From assembly GCA_032209605.1 (NCBI GenBank), contig JASFXZ010000001.1:13906256-13970255 (forward strand): a stretch of DNA of 64,000 bases, given 5' to 3'. This document shows, one piece after another, positions 37,801-48,180 of this stretch; positions within the stretch are counted from its first letter, which is position 1; each line of letters opens with the position of its first letter. Position numbers and translations under genes: made by a program. Under the pieces are notes generated by a model. That model was given only the letters and a program-made list of their open reading frames with translations. It ran no database searches and had not been told where the DNA came from. This DNA is from Mactromeris polynyma. Lineage: Eukaryota; Mollusca; Bivalvia; Venerida; Mactridae.

Positions 37801-40800
37801 TACCTTCGCTAAATGTGCCTACCTTCGCTAAATGTGCCTACCTTCGCTAAATGTGCCTACCTTCGCTAAATGTGCCTACCTTCGCTAAATGTGCCTACCT
37901 TCGCTAAATAAATACTTCATTATCATAATTATTAAAGTCATGTTAACAGATTGCCATCAAGTTTTAGTGATTATGTAAATAGCTAAAGACGAACTGGTAC
38001 GTAGTTTTGACAGATTGAAGAGGCTATATGATTTATTATATCAAAACCGTTTTTCATACGCGTTTTCGTGTCGGAAATTGCCACTTTCAAAGGTGTATGT
38101 CTAGTCGGACAACGTCTTTCATTAGCAGAAATAATTTCGTCGGTAATAAAGTCATTCCTAACAAAATATTTAAAAATTTAAACATTAATTACATAGAAGG
38201 TCTAATACCGCTTTAAATTCCTCCCCTAATTCGCTTGAAGCATTTTTCTCGTTTGAAAGTCTTGATTTTCCTTCATAGAAGGTTAAGTACACATTTCATA
38301 CAATTTTATATGAACCCATCCGGACCGCTTGATTGATGTCAAGGTCACATGTAGCTCCCGGGCAGTTAACGGACCCCGTACGGACCAAAATCTAAAGAGC
38401 ACATAGGTAATCGCGCGGCATTTATGGACCAGTATAGCGGTAAGGCTTGGAAACTATACGGACCTATATCCCGTGGGAAGTCCGCACGCCGGGAGTTTTA
38501 TGTGACCGAGGTTTGAAGCATATAGGTATGTTTTACATTTGAGTTGACTGCACATTTGCGTATTGAATCTGATAAATGTATTTACTACGGCTATGTTTCA
38601 ACGGGCATGGATCGATATGTTTTTGTTGTATTATGCGTACAACTTAATACGACGAAGCAAAAACGTGAAAAATTTGAACAAATGTATCTAAACTTGTCAA
38701 TAGTATTCAGTTTGTTTACTTCATGACTACCGGGTTTGAAGATCGTTGCATGATCTAATATGTTATCTCATTTACGTATATCTTTAATACACATGTACGT
38801 GCATTTTAAATGGGTTAAGTGCTATTTTGTTTCAAGTCGTATTTTTGTTTTTGTCTTTTTGCAAAGCTATGTCCTGCAGAATGAAACATATTGAGTTAAT
38901 ACTGTATATATGGATCAGTTCGCCATGTAGACACGTTTGCTGATTTCAGTGAATTCACTAATCCCGCGAAAATATTAGCCAAGGTAATTTTCCTCATTCA
39001 AAGAAGTACATTCTAACTTTTTAATGTACAATCTACTGTGTGTGCGTGTGCGTGTTTGAATGGTTGTTTGTTTGTGCGTGTGTTTTTGGTTGTTAATAGA
39101 AGGCCATATTGTAAATAAGATGTACAATTTATTGTTAATCTTAATATGTTACCTTCTGTAAATAAAGAATTTATTATTATTATTATTACATTGTTTATAT
39201 TATTAGACAGAAGTAAATGACACTCATATAAATCGCCACCAGTTTCTTCTTGCACAATCGCCGATGATTATTTACGGATCTGTGTCAGGTTATTCCTGTC
39301 CAGCTATAGGCTTTACCTTGAAACAAAAACAATAATTCTTTCACAAACATTTCCTCTCATGAAGTCACAAACTTTTTGACTCGCGAAAATATCGACTTAT
39401 ACAGTAATTCAATATAATAGAATCTTTCGTATTTTAAAATGTGTGGTATGTAGCACAAATTGCCACATCACCTTCAAGGAAGTTTTCTTTTCTGAGGTTG
39501 TTGAGTGTGATGCACAGCCTTAAAACTGAATCTAATTCTGAAACCAGGCGTGTAGATCCCAATACTATAGAATCAATATATTAAAACACGTAAATGCGGA
39601 AGAATTTCGTTTGGTTATTATTTTCACACTTGAATTTCGGATATAATATTCACACCTATGTCTTGAAAATAAGATTTAAGCACGAATGACGAACAGGTGG
39701 TTTTAAAATGTATATACTTCCATATTAACAGTAGCCTACTTCAGAATCGTTGTAAGAAACATTTGGGCAAAAACATTGGACATCAAAAGCCAAAAGTTTT
39801 GCAAAATAATTTGGAAGAGCGAAATATCTTAATACAGTAAAACCTCAATAAAAGGAACATCGTTGAGTCTGAAGAAAGTCAGACTTAGTTGCAAGTGCAG
39901 GTCTGATCATCGAGTTGAAGTATGGATGAAAAAATAAGAACTGGGCCATGAAAATCTTATAAATTAAGGTGGTCTTACATTGGAGGTGGTCTTACATTGG
40001 AGGTGGTCTTCATTGGAGGTGGTCTTACATTGGAGGTTGTCTTACATTGGAGGTTGTCTTACATTGGAGGTTGTCTTACATAGGAGGTGGTCTTACATTG
40101 GAGGTGGTCTTACATTGGAGGTTGTCTTACATTGGAGGTGGTCTTACATTGGAGGTGGTCTTACATTGGAGGTGGTCTTACATTGGAGGTTGTCTTACAT
40201 TGGAGGTTGTCTAACATTGGAGGTTGTCTTACATTGGAGGTTGTCTAACATTGGAGGTGGTCTTACATTGGAGGTGGTCTTACATTGGAGGTGGTCTTAC
40301 ATTGGAGGTGGTCTTACATTGGAGGTTGTCTTACATTGGAGGTGGTCTTACATTGGAGGTTGTCTTACATTGGAGGTGGTCTTACATTGGAGGTGGTCTT
40401 ACATTGGAGGTTGTCTTACATTGGAGGTGGTCTTACATTGGAGGTGGTCTTACATTGGAGGTGGTCTTACATTGGAGATTGTCTTACATTGGAGGTGGTC
40501 TTACATTGGAGGTTGTCTTACATTGGAGATTGTCTTACATTGGAGGTGGTCTTACATTGGAGGTTGTCTTACATTGGAGGTGGTCTTACATTGGAGGTTG
40601 TCTTACATTGGAGGTTGTCTTACATTGGAGGTGGTATTACATAGGAGGTGGTCTTTTCATTGGAGGTGGTCTTACATTGGAGATGGTCTTACATTGGAGG
40701 TGGTCTTACATTGGAGGTGGTCTTACATTGGAGGTGGTCTTATATTGGAGGTGGTCTTACATTGGAGGAGGTCTGTAAGTACTTACTGTACTACTAAATT

Positions 40801-42618
40801 GAATTATTACTTACCTTACAACTGAATGCAACAGTGTGCACGAAGATTAGCTTTCACCAACGTTTGAATTAATTGATAACAACACAGATTATAAGCCGTA
40901 TGTGTATAACAGCTTTTGGCGTGATAAATTGGTGAACTTGTATGTCGAAAAGCAACTTTAATTTGGTCCTCGAATTTGCGCACTTTTTTGGAATCATCCA
41001 ACGACTTTAAAGAGACTTATTGAAACACACTCCTTTACAGTTAAGTTTCCTTTGCTTGCGATGTTGAATATTTTTTAACAAAATGCATGAACTTAATTAA
41101 AATACTATATCTGTTGTTTTGTGGACGCTGATGATCCGGTTATTACAAACATGAAAAACAATCTTAATTCCAACTTGAAGCAATGACTAGATATTTACAA
41201 TTGAAACATGCAAAAAGTACAAACCTTTAAAGAGTTAACGAACATATAATGTGTTGTTAGCTACTGCATAGGGAAAAGGGTATATGCGATAAAGTGTAAA
41301 TGCGTGTAGTTTAACAAAAAGTGAAAGAATGCAGAACAGGGAAGATCACATTCATTTATCAGACAAAGGAATGGGAGGGGCCCAAACAGACCAGACACGA
41401 AACTAGACCGAAATGGTACTTGAAATGAACAACACCACATATTCAACGAACGAGAAACATGGATAATGAGATACACAGGGCTCTATGACTCAAGCGAATT
41501 AAGTTGAACTGAAACTGTCAGTAAACACTTTCGTTGGCATCAGTAATACACCGGTATTCCATGCATGGGTACAACCTGGATATCAACCAACAGTACTTGA
41601 TTTTAGTCCTAGAAAATGCCTTCATTCAGCAAACGACTTTACGATTTAGATTATTTCAACATGTGTAATTCTTCAGTTGTTTGCTCTTTTATTGACGTTT
41701 TGGGCAAAAACTTTTCACCAAAGACCAAGGAAATATACTTAGCAGAAATACATGTTTGCGAGGTTAACATAATAAATATAACAGGCAAAGTCCTAAATCA
41801 AAATCATGGAAATAGACTAAGCAGAACAACATGTATGAGGGGTTAACATGATAAATATAAACTTTCCCTACTTGGATATATATAATATGTTATCGTAACA
41901 TTGTTTAAAACAAACAAAAGGAATAAGAGCAAACTGCAGACGAAAGTTTTGTTACAGTTAATCGGATTCAATCTAACTGAATTAAACTTGGTAAACTGAA
42001 ATAAAACGTTCACCTTTCAATAGCGTCCTCTAGTGTATAATCGTCATCGTCTTGGATGGCTTCAAAACGTTTCTTCATCTCAAATGGCAAGCATGAATGC
42101 TTAACTTGTTTTTTATATTTATGTCTGACAACAAGTTCGTCCCCTACCCCTGACGAACCTGGGTTTATTCTGAGAAGTTCTACAATTGTATCTTCGTTGA
42201 TTGGAAATGACACATTATCTTCAGTTCTGAGTTTAAAGCCTTCACAAACTTTAGCATATCTTGGAAAATCTTCTGCCAACTCTCTAACAGATTCAAATTT
42301 CTTCAAGTGCCTCAACACTTTTAATATTCCCTTATAATTTAACGGCAGCAATATCTGGTCCTCGCCTGTGAGTTTGACATAGTCGTAATCAGGCGTGGCC
42401 AGGGACACTTCGTTCACAATTTTAGTGAACCTTGCTGAGACTTTTTGTATCGTCTGCTTTTCACCAATAGTGATAATGTCTCCTGCAGAAAATGTATCCT
42501 CCGAGTCATCGCTGTCGTCATAGAAACCCTCTGTCATGCGAATTTCACATGGTAGTTTAAATTTTACAATTTCTTCAAGTGTATAGTGTTCCAAGCTCCA
42601 ATTTGTGTCTTCCTCCAT
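22477..42618 (-). CDS. Gene B: complete GAREM-like CABIT/SAM adaptor, 610 aa
   Basis: Nine coding exons in order: 42618-42014, 37423-37344, 36166-35888, 34726-34658, 33456-33334, 33148-33044, 28167-27958, 24377-24355, 22815-22477. Total 1833 nt, 611 codons including TAA. All junctions are AG/GT with consistent phase (2, then 1 throughout the linker, then 0). CABIT domain is about residues 1-320. The linker has SH3 ligands [18 protein letters not shown] and [14 protein letters not shown] (Tyr440) is a YxxM motif, with further tyrosines GYEIM, QYETI and NPYEEI. SAM domain is about 543-606, ending NNWVPS. Inferred role: cytoplasmic adaptor recruiting SH3/SH2 proteins downstream of receptor tyrosine kinases, by analogy with GAREM1. 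This is the most diverged of the three paralogs, with a short exon 2 and more linker sequence. Confidence 0.88.
22816..23932. other. Gene B last intron, no gene
   Basis: AT-rich intron with a weak palindromic segment around CCAAAACGTGGTGG (TTTTGCAACCACCACGTTTTGG, about 23030-23052). No coding signal. Confidence 0.4.
23933..24346 (-). pseudogene. Tc1/IS630-type transposase remnant (C-terminal half)
   Basis: On the minus strand, frames read [31 protein letters not shown], then [20 protein letters not shown], the well-known DDE_3 C-terminal signature of Tc1-like transposases. There is at least one frameshift, near 24160, and an in-frame TAG after NVNELR. Only the C-terminal part remains and no terminal repeats were found. 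It abuts the gene B microexon. Confidence 0.83.
24355..24377 (-). CDS. Gene B microexon (23 bp)
   Basis: Acceptor ATTTCAG and donor GTAAGTATG, phase 1 to 0, encoding GTTSPDTL across the junction. Without it exon 7 (phase 1) cannot join the SAM exon (phase 0). It is flanked at a few bases by a Tc1-like remnant and about 135 bp from a nested Harbinger insertion. Confidence 0.74.
25691..26258 (+). pseudogene. PIF/Harbinger transposase, N-terminal part, frameshifted
   Basis: From ATG at 25691: RRIWRRPWL, then [18 protein letters not shown]. One extra T at about 25948-25951 breaks the frame, which resumes as [51 protein letters not shown]. The order matches the N-terminal region of HARBI1-like nucleases (W-RPW, ELR-ED, TLR-LA, W--IA--F). 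The catalytic DDE part is absent. Confidence 0.82.
26250..26937 (-). pseudogene. Remnant of the second Harbinger protein
   Basis: Minus-strand frames encode [20 protein letters not shown] with a Glu/Pro-rich tail (26680-26877) and, after a plausible acceptor (TATGTTCAG, about 26420), an acidic Ser-rich segment ([17 protein letters not shown]). Harbinger elements carry a second DNA-binding (Myb/SANT-like) protein; no intact Myb-like domain survives here, so this identity is inferred from position. Confidence 0.5.
27577..27602. repeat. (GAAT)n microsatellite
   Basis: About six GAAT units directly beside the right target duplication of the outer Harbinger-type MITE. Confidence 0.9.
27701..27918. 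mobile_element. Pogo-like MITE, degenerate
   Basis: The right terminus reads, inverted, CAGTCGTACCTCGTTAATTC then GACAACCTTCTATCCGAAT, followed by TA. The left side holds the matching TTCGACAACCTTATATCCGAAT. The left end is not exact. Confidence 0.5.
27958..28167 (-). CDS. Gene B exon 7: tyrosine-motif exon
   Basis: 210 bp, phase 1-1, the largest linker exon. It contains GDYLKM (YxxM), [15 protein letters not shown] and NPYEEI, all tyrosines in acidic or hydrophobic contexts typical of kinase substrates. Acceptor TTTTTTCAG, donor GTACGG. Confidence 0.84.
28168..29044. other. Gene B intron, nothing recognised
   Basis: No coding or repeat feature that can be supported. Confidence 0.35.
29045..29395. 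mobile_element. SINE with tRNA-like sequences at both ends
   Basis: The left end GGTGAGGTGGTCAAGGGTTA looks like box A. The body contains TTTATTGGGTTTAACGCCAT, CAGTCATGACCCGG, CATGAATCAGTGGTGGAGGA. The right end is an inverted tRNA-like head (GGTAGCTCGCTTGGTAGAGC read on the minus strand). The body matches the copies at 34880 and 21532. Confidence 0.65.
29991..30104. mobile_element. 114-bp foldback MITE
   Basis: Arms CACCGGGGAGTATCACGTGG... (29991-30016) and the inverted copy (30079-30104) match at 25 of 26 positions, with a 62-base spacer. Each arm contains the E-box CACGTG. Confidence 0.85.
30230..30900. repeat. Dispersed repeat related to 45520 and 60147-60440
   Basis: About 65 bp at 30240-30305 (CTCCCTTGATTAGCGGCTTT...) recurs at 45525-45590. 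30670-30890 (GTTAGCGACTAACTTAGACA, CAATGTCTTGAACGTG, GAGACATGTTGCTT) recurs at 60262-60440. This suggests fragments of one retroelement family, the second copy of which has an ORF (60417-60872). Confidence 0.6.
30901..33043. other. Gene B intron, nothing firm
   Basis: AT-rich intron. It contains a poly-G run (about 32891-32899). No coding exon fits the phase rules of the gene here by eye. Confidence 0.35.
33044..34726 (-). CDS. Gene B linker exons 4-6: SH3-ligand cassette
   Basis: Three phase 1-1 exons: 34726-34658 (69 bp, [11 protein letters not shown]), 33456-33334 (123 bp, [15 protein letters not shown]) and 33148-33044 (105 bp, [11 protein letters not shown], preceded by a lysine-rich stretch). 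Two exon lengths recur in the paralogs (69 bp in A, 123 bp in C). Class I or II SH3 docking is inferred from PxxP patterns with flanking Arg/Lys. Confidence 0.82.
33897..34230. mobile_element. Pogo-like terminal sequences, decayed
   Basis: ACAGTTAAACTTCGATTTTTCG... at 33897 and GTTAAACTTCGGTAACTCGAGGAC at 34198 are direct copies of a CAGTnnAACTTCG terminus. This could be two decayed elements or a tandem rearrangement. Confidence 0.4.
34241..34319. repeat. Perfect 24-bp inverted repeat with 31-nt loop
   Basis: CATTAAATATTTCCTATCAT... (34241-34264) is exactly inverted at 34296-34319. Just downstream, CTGTGGTTGTTTCATTATTT then TATTTTCAGATCATCTGAAC is shared with 48391-48430. Confidence 0.85.
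34880..35340 (-). mobile_element. SINE copy with internally amplified tRNA-like head
   Basis: The body (ATAACGCCATATTCATTTTT, CCAGCACTAGCTTGTTCTTA, GAATCAGAGGTGTAG, CCCGCCCGGGAATCG) corresponds to the SINE at 29045. The tRNA-like end, AGCCCATCGCTATACAAAGATAGCTA, is homologous to CCCAGCGCTCTACCAAGCGAGCTA there, and is repeated six times. Confidence 0.68.
35114..35329. repeat. 36-bp tandem repeat, exactly 6 units
   Basis: Six identical units, CATCGCTATACAAAGATAGC then TAACTGTGCGGGCTCA, 216 bp in all. Each covers the box A region of the SINE head. It yields a 12-residue periodic open frame that is not a gene. Confidence 0.96.
35888..36166 (-). CDS. Gene B exon 3: end of CABIT
   Basis: 279 bp, phase 1-1. 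It starts [16 protein letters not shown], in register with RLVTQEVLVGHYK of A and C, then [16 protein letters not shown] and [11 protein letters not shown]. Donor GTAAGA. Confidence 0.84.
37344..37423 (-). CDS. Gene B exon 2: CABIT continuation, shortened
   Basis: 80 bp, [20 protein letters not shown] then HGKTIT. Compared with 101 bp in A and C it lacks seven codons in the middle. Acceptor TTTTCAG, donor GTAGAA. Confidence 0.83.
37737..37908. repeat. 19-bp tandem repeat, 9 units
   Basis: Perfect units ATGTGCCTACCTTCGCTAA in gene B intron 1. No variation seen, indicating recent expansion or homogenisation. Confidence 0.96.
37909..39834. other. Gene B intron 1, nothing firm
   Basis: There is a short (TTA)n run at about 39171-39187 and a moderately GC-rich patch at 38320-38510 with CGGACC words. 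No gene or classified repeat. Confidence 0.35.
39835..40788. mobile_element. CAGTAAAACCTC MITE enlarged by an internal minisatellite
   Basis: Left end CAGTAAAACCTCAATAAAAG, right end GTAAGTACTTACTG, with TA on both sides (39833-39834, 40789-40790). 954 bp instead of about 176 because the interior from about 39968 is a 17-bp array. The unit (GGTGGTCTTACATTGGA) resembles the subterminal AAGGTGGTCTTAAGGTGAG of the 55100 copy, so the array arose from the element itself. Confidence 0.82.
39968..40772. repeat. 17-bp minisatellite, about 47 units
   Basis: Unit GGTGGTCTTACATTGGA with GTTGTC and GAGATTGTC variants. 17 is coprime to 3, so three open frames rotate through the array and produce false ORFs. 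Confidence 0.96.
40789..42013. other. Gene B intron 1, 5' part: nothing recognised
   Basis: No supportable feature other than scattered short open frames. Confidence 0.35.
42014..42618 (-). CDS. Gene B exon 1: start and first part of CABIT
   Basis: 605 bp from the ATG at 42618. KLPCEIRM (21-28), an acidic insert ([10 protein letters not shown]), [27 protein letters not shown] and a final DAIER align with gene A exon 1. Donor AAG/GTGAAC, phase 2. Confidence 0.88.
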
Positions 42619-43593
42619 TGTTTATGCTCTTTTTCAAGTAAGTATTTCACGATTATATAAACTATTGACAGTCTTTTTTCTTGCTCGCATTTCAAGAAAC
42701 ATAAAAATTAGATTATTTTATTTATGACACAAGTTTCAGTCAGTTCAGCCTGTTTTGATATTGGTCGAGTATGGTTATAGTACATGTGTTGAGTGCAGTT
42801 CGAAATATTCGAGCAAGAAAGATTGCGAATATCGTTATCAAACGCATGAACGTAGAATCGAACGAAGATTGGAATATATCTGAACAACCAATTCACTTAT
42901 GTAGTTACAATGGTCACGTTTGGTTATAGTTTGGAGACAAAGTAGATCAGAATAAAACGCATTTGTGAATGAATACATTAAAACTTCATGCTTGTCCTAC
43001 AACACATTTCAAGACTGAAGTCTTCACGTGCATCTTCCGCGCCATTTGATTATAATTGCCAAGTCTAATACTTTTAAAGTTCAGCGCAGTGCCGATATTT
43101 CGAGTTTTTCTACAGACCTGAAATACCCTGAACAATCTCATAAATCCCATTGAGTAGAACAGAAATATCATTCCTATATATTTGACACATTTGTCACATG
43201 CTGACTAAAAAAGTCTTGTTCAATAAAACTATTCTGCAACCGCTTGGTATAAATCCCTTACACAGGCCCTTGAATATTACGGCAATGTTTGTAACGTTTC
43301 TATATCTGTATTCATTTTATCGATTCATGAAGATAAACTTATACTTCCGGGTGTATGTTTGTAATCATAACGCGCCATGTTGTGTGCAAATATGTGAACC
43401 CGTATGTCAATGTACGTGCAAGTTTAAACAAAGAATGTGAATGTGTTTTCGAGGAATGAACGTTTAACAAACCTTAATGTAATGTTTACAACTTGAATTG
43501 CATTGTTGAATTACACGTTTCGGTGAAAATATTTTCAATTTTTCGTCCAGTCTAGATCTATATTATTTAAAATATTCAAACTCATTACAAGTA
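42619..43593. promoter_or_regulatory. Upstream region of gene B
   Basis: Contains the 5' flank of gene B. No TATA box or other element can be assigned. Confidence 0.3.
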
Positions 43594-43800
43594 CAGTAAA
43601 ACTTGCTCATATATAACACTTGTCATATATAACACTTGTCATATATAACACTTGTCATATATAACACTTGTCATATATAACACTTGTCATATATAACACT
43701 TGTCGTATATAACACTTGTCATATATAACACTTGTCATATATAACACTTGTCATATATAACACTTGTCATATATAACACTTGTCATATATAACACTTGTC
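43594..43800. repeat. CAGTAAAAC-ended element with 16-bp minisatellite
   Basis: TACAGTAAAACTTGCTCAT at 43592 matches the left terminus of the MITE family. About 12 units of CACTTGTCATATATAA follow (43607-43800). The right terminus of the element is uncertain. Confidence 0.8.
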
Positions 43801-43815
43801 AAATAAAGAACTTTA

Positions 43816-44110
43816 GAATACAAGGAACGCATTTTAAATCCCAAATGAACGCCGCTGTACGATTTCCAACTTCTCCATTAAGTGACGTCATTTCCAGAAA
43901 ACGTCACATGTGACGTCACCATGGACTGACAGTAAGCACTATTTGTACCATATGGCAATTTGAAAACGAAGTGACCATATGGAGTAAATATTGTTTCCTG
44001 CTTTCAAATAGTGACATCACATGTTGCGTTCTCTTGAAATGACGTCACTTACAGAAGAGGTTGCAATCCCATATCAGCGCTCTTGAATGCACATTTTGCA
44101 TTCAAATATG
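43816..44110. repeat. Long imperfect foldback with paired TGACGTCA sites
   Basis: The left arm (GCATTTTAAATCCC ... AACTTCTCCATTAAGTGACGTCATTTCC) is inverted on the right (GAAATGACGTCACTTACAGAAGAGGTTG ... GGGATATG-like). The best-matched part is about 46 bp around TGACGTCA. TGACGTCA is the full CRE palindrome. Confidence 0.65.
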
Positions 44111-44319
44111 TATAAAGATAGACCTAGAGAACAACTCTCTTCAAGGTCCTAAGGATGTTTCTATAAATACGTCTTCTGTATTGGTATGTAACACTATAGT
44201 CATACCATAAAGTATTTTAAAGTTCACATTCAAATTAACCCTTCCTCATTCGCACTGTAGCCACGCCCACCTTAGCAACAGGTGCTCGTTGTAACTACGT
44301 TAGACAAGCGCTTTACAAA

Positions 44320-44505
44320 ATGGCGACCGACAATAATAAACGTAATGTAATCTTGGAGTGCCTTCCAAGCGATTTTGCGTTGAATTATCTTTGTGATCAA
44401 ACTTCGACTCTGCATTTTACGCCTGTCTGGTTTCCTGATAAGAAAGTAGTACTCAAAACCGTCTGTGACAGACCAAAAATAATCAAAGAAAAATCAACAT
44501 CATAG
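44320..44505 (+). CDS. Small open frame with good start context, uncertain
   Basis: 61 codons, ATG in AAAATGGCG context, MATDNNKRNVILECLPSDFA then LNYLCDQT and VWFPDKKVVLKTVCD. No family recognised. It could be the first exon of a plus-strand gene, part of a mobile element, or chance. No downstream exon was found. Confidence 0.2.
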   Translation: MATDNNKRNVILECLPSDFALNYLCDQTSTLHFTPVWFPDKKVVLKTVCDRPKIIKEKSTS

Positions 44506-47500
44506 CTAAGCGTCTTATTGGAATGGACATATTTTATACTACAGCGACAAAAAATGCACAAAATTGACATATTTTCGATAATATAAGGATATTTTGTAAT
44601 GTCTATTATAATCTGACATCAAACATATTTGTTATAAGTCCATGTGGTAAATATTTTGTTTTGAAATTGACAAAATAGTCTGTTTAATAAATAATTTAGA
44701 GAGTGGACAGACATTACAATATTAGGATTATTTCTCAAATCATCAATAAATCATTCAACACGTATTTTTAAAAATTCCAGAAATAAATTTACACCTCTCT
44801 ATAGATTATCATAAAACTGTCCATTTCAGGACATCCTCTCTATGGATTGGCCAAATCACAAAAATAATAGAAACTACAACCACTTTTGATCTCATTGATC
44901 TCGGGGTGTAGCTATCTTTGGATTCAAAATTGACATATATTTGGTATAAGCTTGTAGATAAATTATCAACAAGACAAATTTACCCTTTTAGACTCAAAAT
45001 CCAATTTAACGACATGCGGGGTACATGTCGGGGTCAACAAAAATGCTTATAAGTACCTACTTGTACATGGTGACTTATGACCTTATAAACAAAAATAACG
45101 AACGAACGAACTCGAGCCTCTAGCTAATGAAGTAAACGATCACGACAAAAGAAGGTACAAACGATTCATAAATTTGCTCTACCTTGTTGAAGTCGGAAAA
45201 TAATTAGTTTTTTTCATCGGTTATTAGCAATACGTATTCAGCATGTGCATATTCTGGTGACAGTGGTATTGCATAAAACTCAACACGCTAGTTATTTACA
45301 TTCAAAAGTCAAATTTAGATAAGAATGCCGATATGTTTAAACATGTAATTTCTCTTAACTTATACAATGCAACCGCTCCTGTTCATTAACCTCTCTTCAA
45401 CAACATTACCATTTTTACCCGTTATAAATACAATGTAGGCCTACTCGTATATTCTGCCACTTTAACATCTTCAGATAAACAGATTTATACATGTTTAGCT
45501 TTCTTAGATAAATATCAAGAATTATCTCCCTTTATTAGCGACTTTGTTAAAGCCATTTCCACTAAACTGGATTGTCTCCACTCCATGCGACATGAGCCGA
45601 ACATTGTGTCTCCAAAGAGGTTGTACAGTATAATAAACAATAATGTGAAACGGTACATATTTCTACAACATAATGTACTTAAACATGCATAACCATTCAC
45701 TTTTTAAATACTATCTAATTGATAATATTGAAATAAAACATAGATCTATAGTCTACAAGTATATGACACATGTAATGGTATAAATCTGAATAGCCAATGC
45801 TCCAATTGATTTATTCAAAAATATATTTCCTTTGCCTTTAGTTGAAATTTGATATCACACGCGAAACATAATATTGAAGCGAGATTGTTATTTGCGCTTC
45901 AATATAATAAATTGCACGTTTCAAGGTTATCTGCATAATAGTCCACAAGCGTAATATATAGGGTGGTTGATAACGCGTTGTATCGTCCTTACTTGATAAA
46001 AGTTTCTATTTTTATTACAACATGTACATTAATTGACCAATGATCACGTGATTCCTGTGAAAACAGTAAGACACGTCAATTCTATGAATAAGATAATATG
46101 GGATAGTATGGAACGCCGTAACTGTCTTATGTGGTGAAATTTCGAGTTGCTTTTTTCGTTGAAATATTTGATTCGTCCTGATATATTTGAGCGCCGCCAT
46201 AACAAAACGTGTATTAGTGACGTTGGTTATGACGTCGAATATTTCCAAATCAAAGTTTTGACGTCACAAACTAAGCACTTTGGCCAAAGATGTTTTGGAG
46301 GCTTAATTGTGATTTATAGAATCAAACGAACGAGGAAAAATATATAAGTACATGTATTGCACAATTTGTTTTTCATTTACAGAGGTGAAGATTTCTTTAA
46401 GAATGATGTACATTAGTACGCGACGTCATCATTTTAAGCTTATTTTTGCATCTAGTTCTTAGTATTGGAATTGCTATGAAAAGAAAAGTAGACTTAATAG
46501 ACTGATTTTAATACTTCAGGTATTAAATGAAAGATGAAACATATATCTGTTATAATATTTAAAACCCTGAAAATAGTTTTTCTGATCACTAACACAGGTT
46601 TTGTCGTGGCACAGCTCATTCATATTTTGAAGAAACATCGCCTAATCTAAGTTTTGTGTTCGCTCATCAAATGTTTAAATAATTATGTAACTAAATAATA
46701 CGTTATCATACGGAAACGATATCTGTCTTATTAGTTTAAGACAATATTAAAAATGCAGTCATGTACCTAACTCACGTTTTTCTGTGATTCCTTCTCCACC
46801 AACCGTTTGAAGGCTTTTATTGTCGCTTTTTACATACGTTTAAATAAGAAGGAGGCTAAACTAATCTCTTTGAATTAAAGACTTCTTAATCTTCTTAATC
46901 TTCGTGCATGATCGTCGAGTGGGCACGTGATAATTAAAGATCTACATGATACATTATATTGAAAGTGTCGCCGACAATAATTTATGGTGTAGTATGAATC
47001 TTCATGAGTGCCAAGTAAATAGTGTACGTCTGTACATGTATTACTACCCTGGTGTTAATATAAGTGAGGTGCGTGTACAACTGTTTGGTAATGATATTGT
47101 AGTAAGCTGGTAGAATAAAGTGTTTTTCAATCTTGGCTCAGAACAACACTACAACACAATGTAATGCTTGCCTTTTCCATATTTACGGAACATGACACTG
47201 CTATGCCTTCCGTTATCTCTCACGGTTTCGCATTAAAATATGACAGTGATATGGTAATTAACCAGTCTGGAGCGTACAGTACGTATAATGTCCTCGTGAT
47301 GTTTTCAAACTTTTTAACAACCTTCGCTCTGAATTATCAAGAACACCAACGCCTAGAAAACTGTACATGTAGAACGCATTTGAGGTCATTGTAATCCATT
47401 TGAATTTGCAGTAGGTTTTCTTGACTGTCTGGGGCATCAATATATTAGACATTCGGACGGCAACAAATGGTTGTTCTTGGTTGACCGACAGTTTACTAAG

Positions 47501-48180
47501 ATCGGACGTATTTTAGAGGGTTTTGAAGATAAATAAAGTAGATATTTAGTTAAGCAGTTCTGTTCAACACCCTCTCCCGAGCGACCCTCAATTGATTAAC
47601 AATCTTTCTTTAAAGCCAGTATCATTTTTTCTTTCAGGCCCAAAAAGGGTAACCCCATTTATGTTTTACTTTTTACACATGTATATAAATGAGCAGGTGC
47701 AATAGAATATTTGTAATTGAAAGTTAATATACATAGCATAAGTATACTATGTCAGATATACTTCTGATTTACTTACAACCTGAGTCACGAAACATTTTGG
47801 GGGAATATAAAAAATGATAAATGTCACAATTGAAGCAGTATATTTGGCAGTTAAATAAAATTAACTGTATAAGTTTCAAATTACAGTGAGATACACATAA
47901 TATACATAAATGTTCATATTAACACTATATACGTACACAAATAGAATCAAAATATTTGTTATAAACAATAGGCATTCACATATTAGCTTCATGGCTCATA
48001 GTCCTTCGTGATTTTAGAACGTTTCTTATTTTAAAGGTTTTCGCAATCTTGTAAGGTGACTCGGTAACTTCGTAGGACTACATATATATAACTGTACACT
48101 CGTTGTTTTATCTGACTTTGTTTCAAATCCTTTTTATCTAAATTACAGCTTAGCCAAACATATTAGAGCATATCACTGTC
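44506..48180. other. Intergenic between genes B and C
   Basis: No gene supported. It holds a copy of the short dispersed repeat at 45525-45590 (CTCCCTTTATTAGCGACTTT) and otherwise AT-rich unique-looking sequence. Confidence 0.4.

Noticed and set aside
39969..40825. ORFs of 81-281 codons rich in [10 protein letters not shown]
   Set aside because: 17-bp minisatellite inside a MITE.
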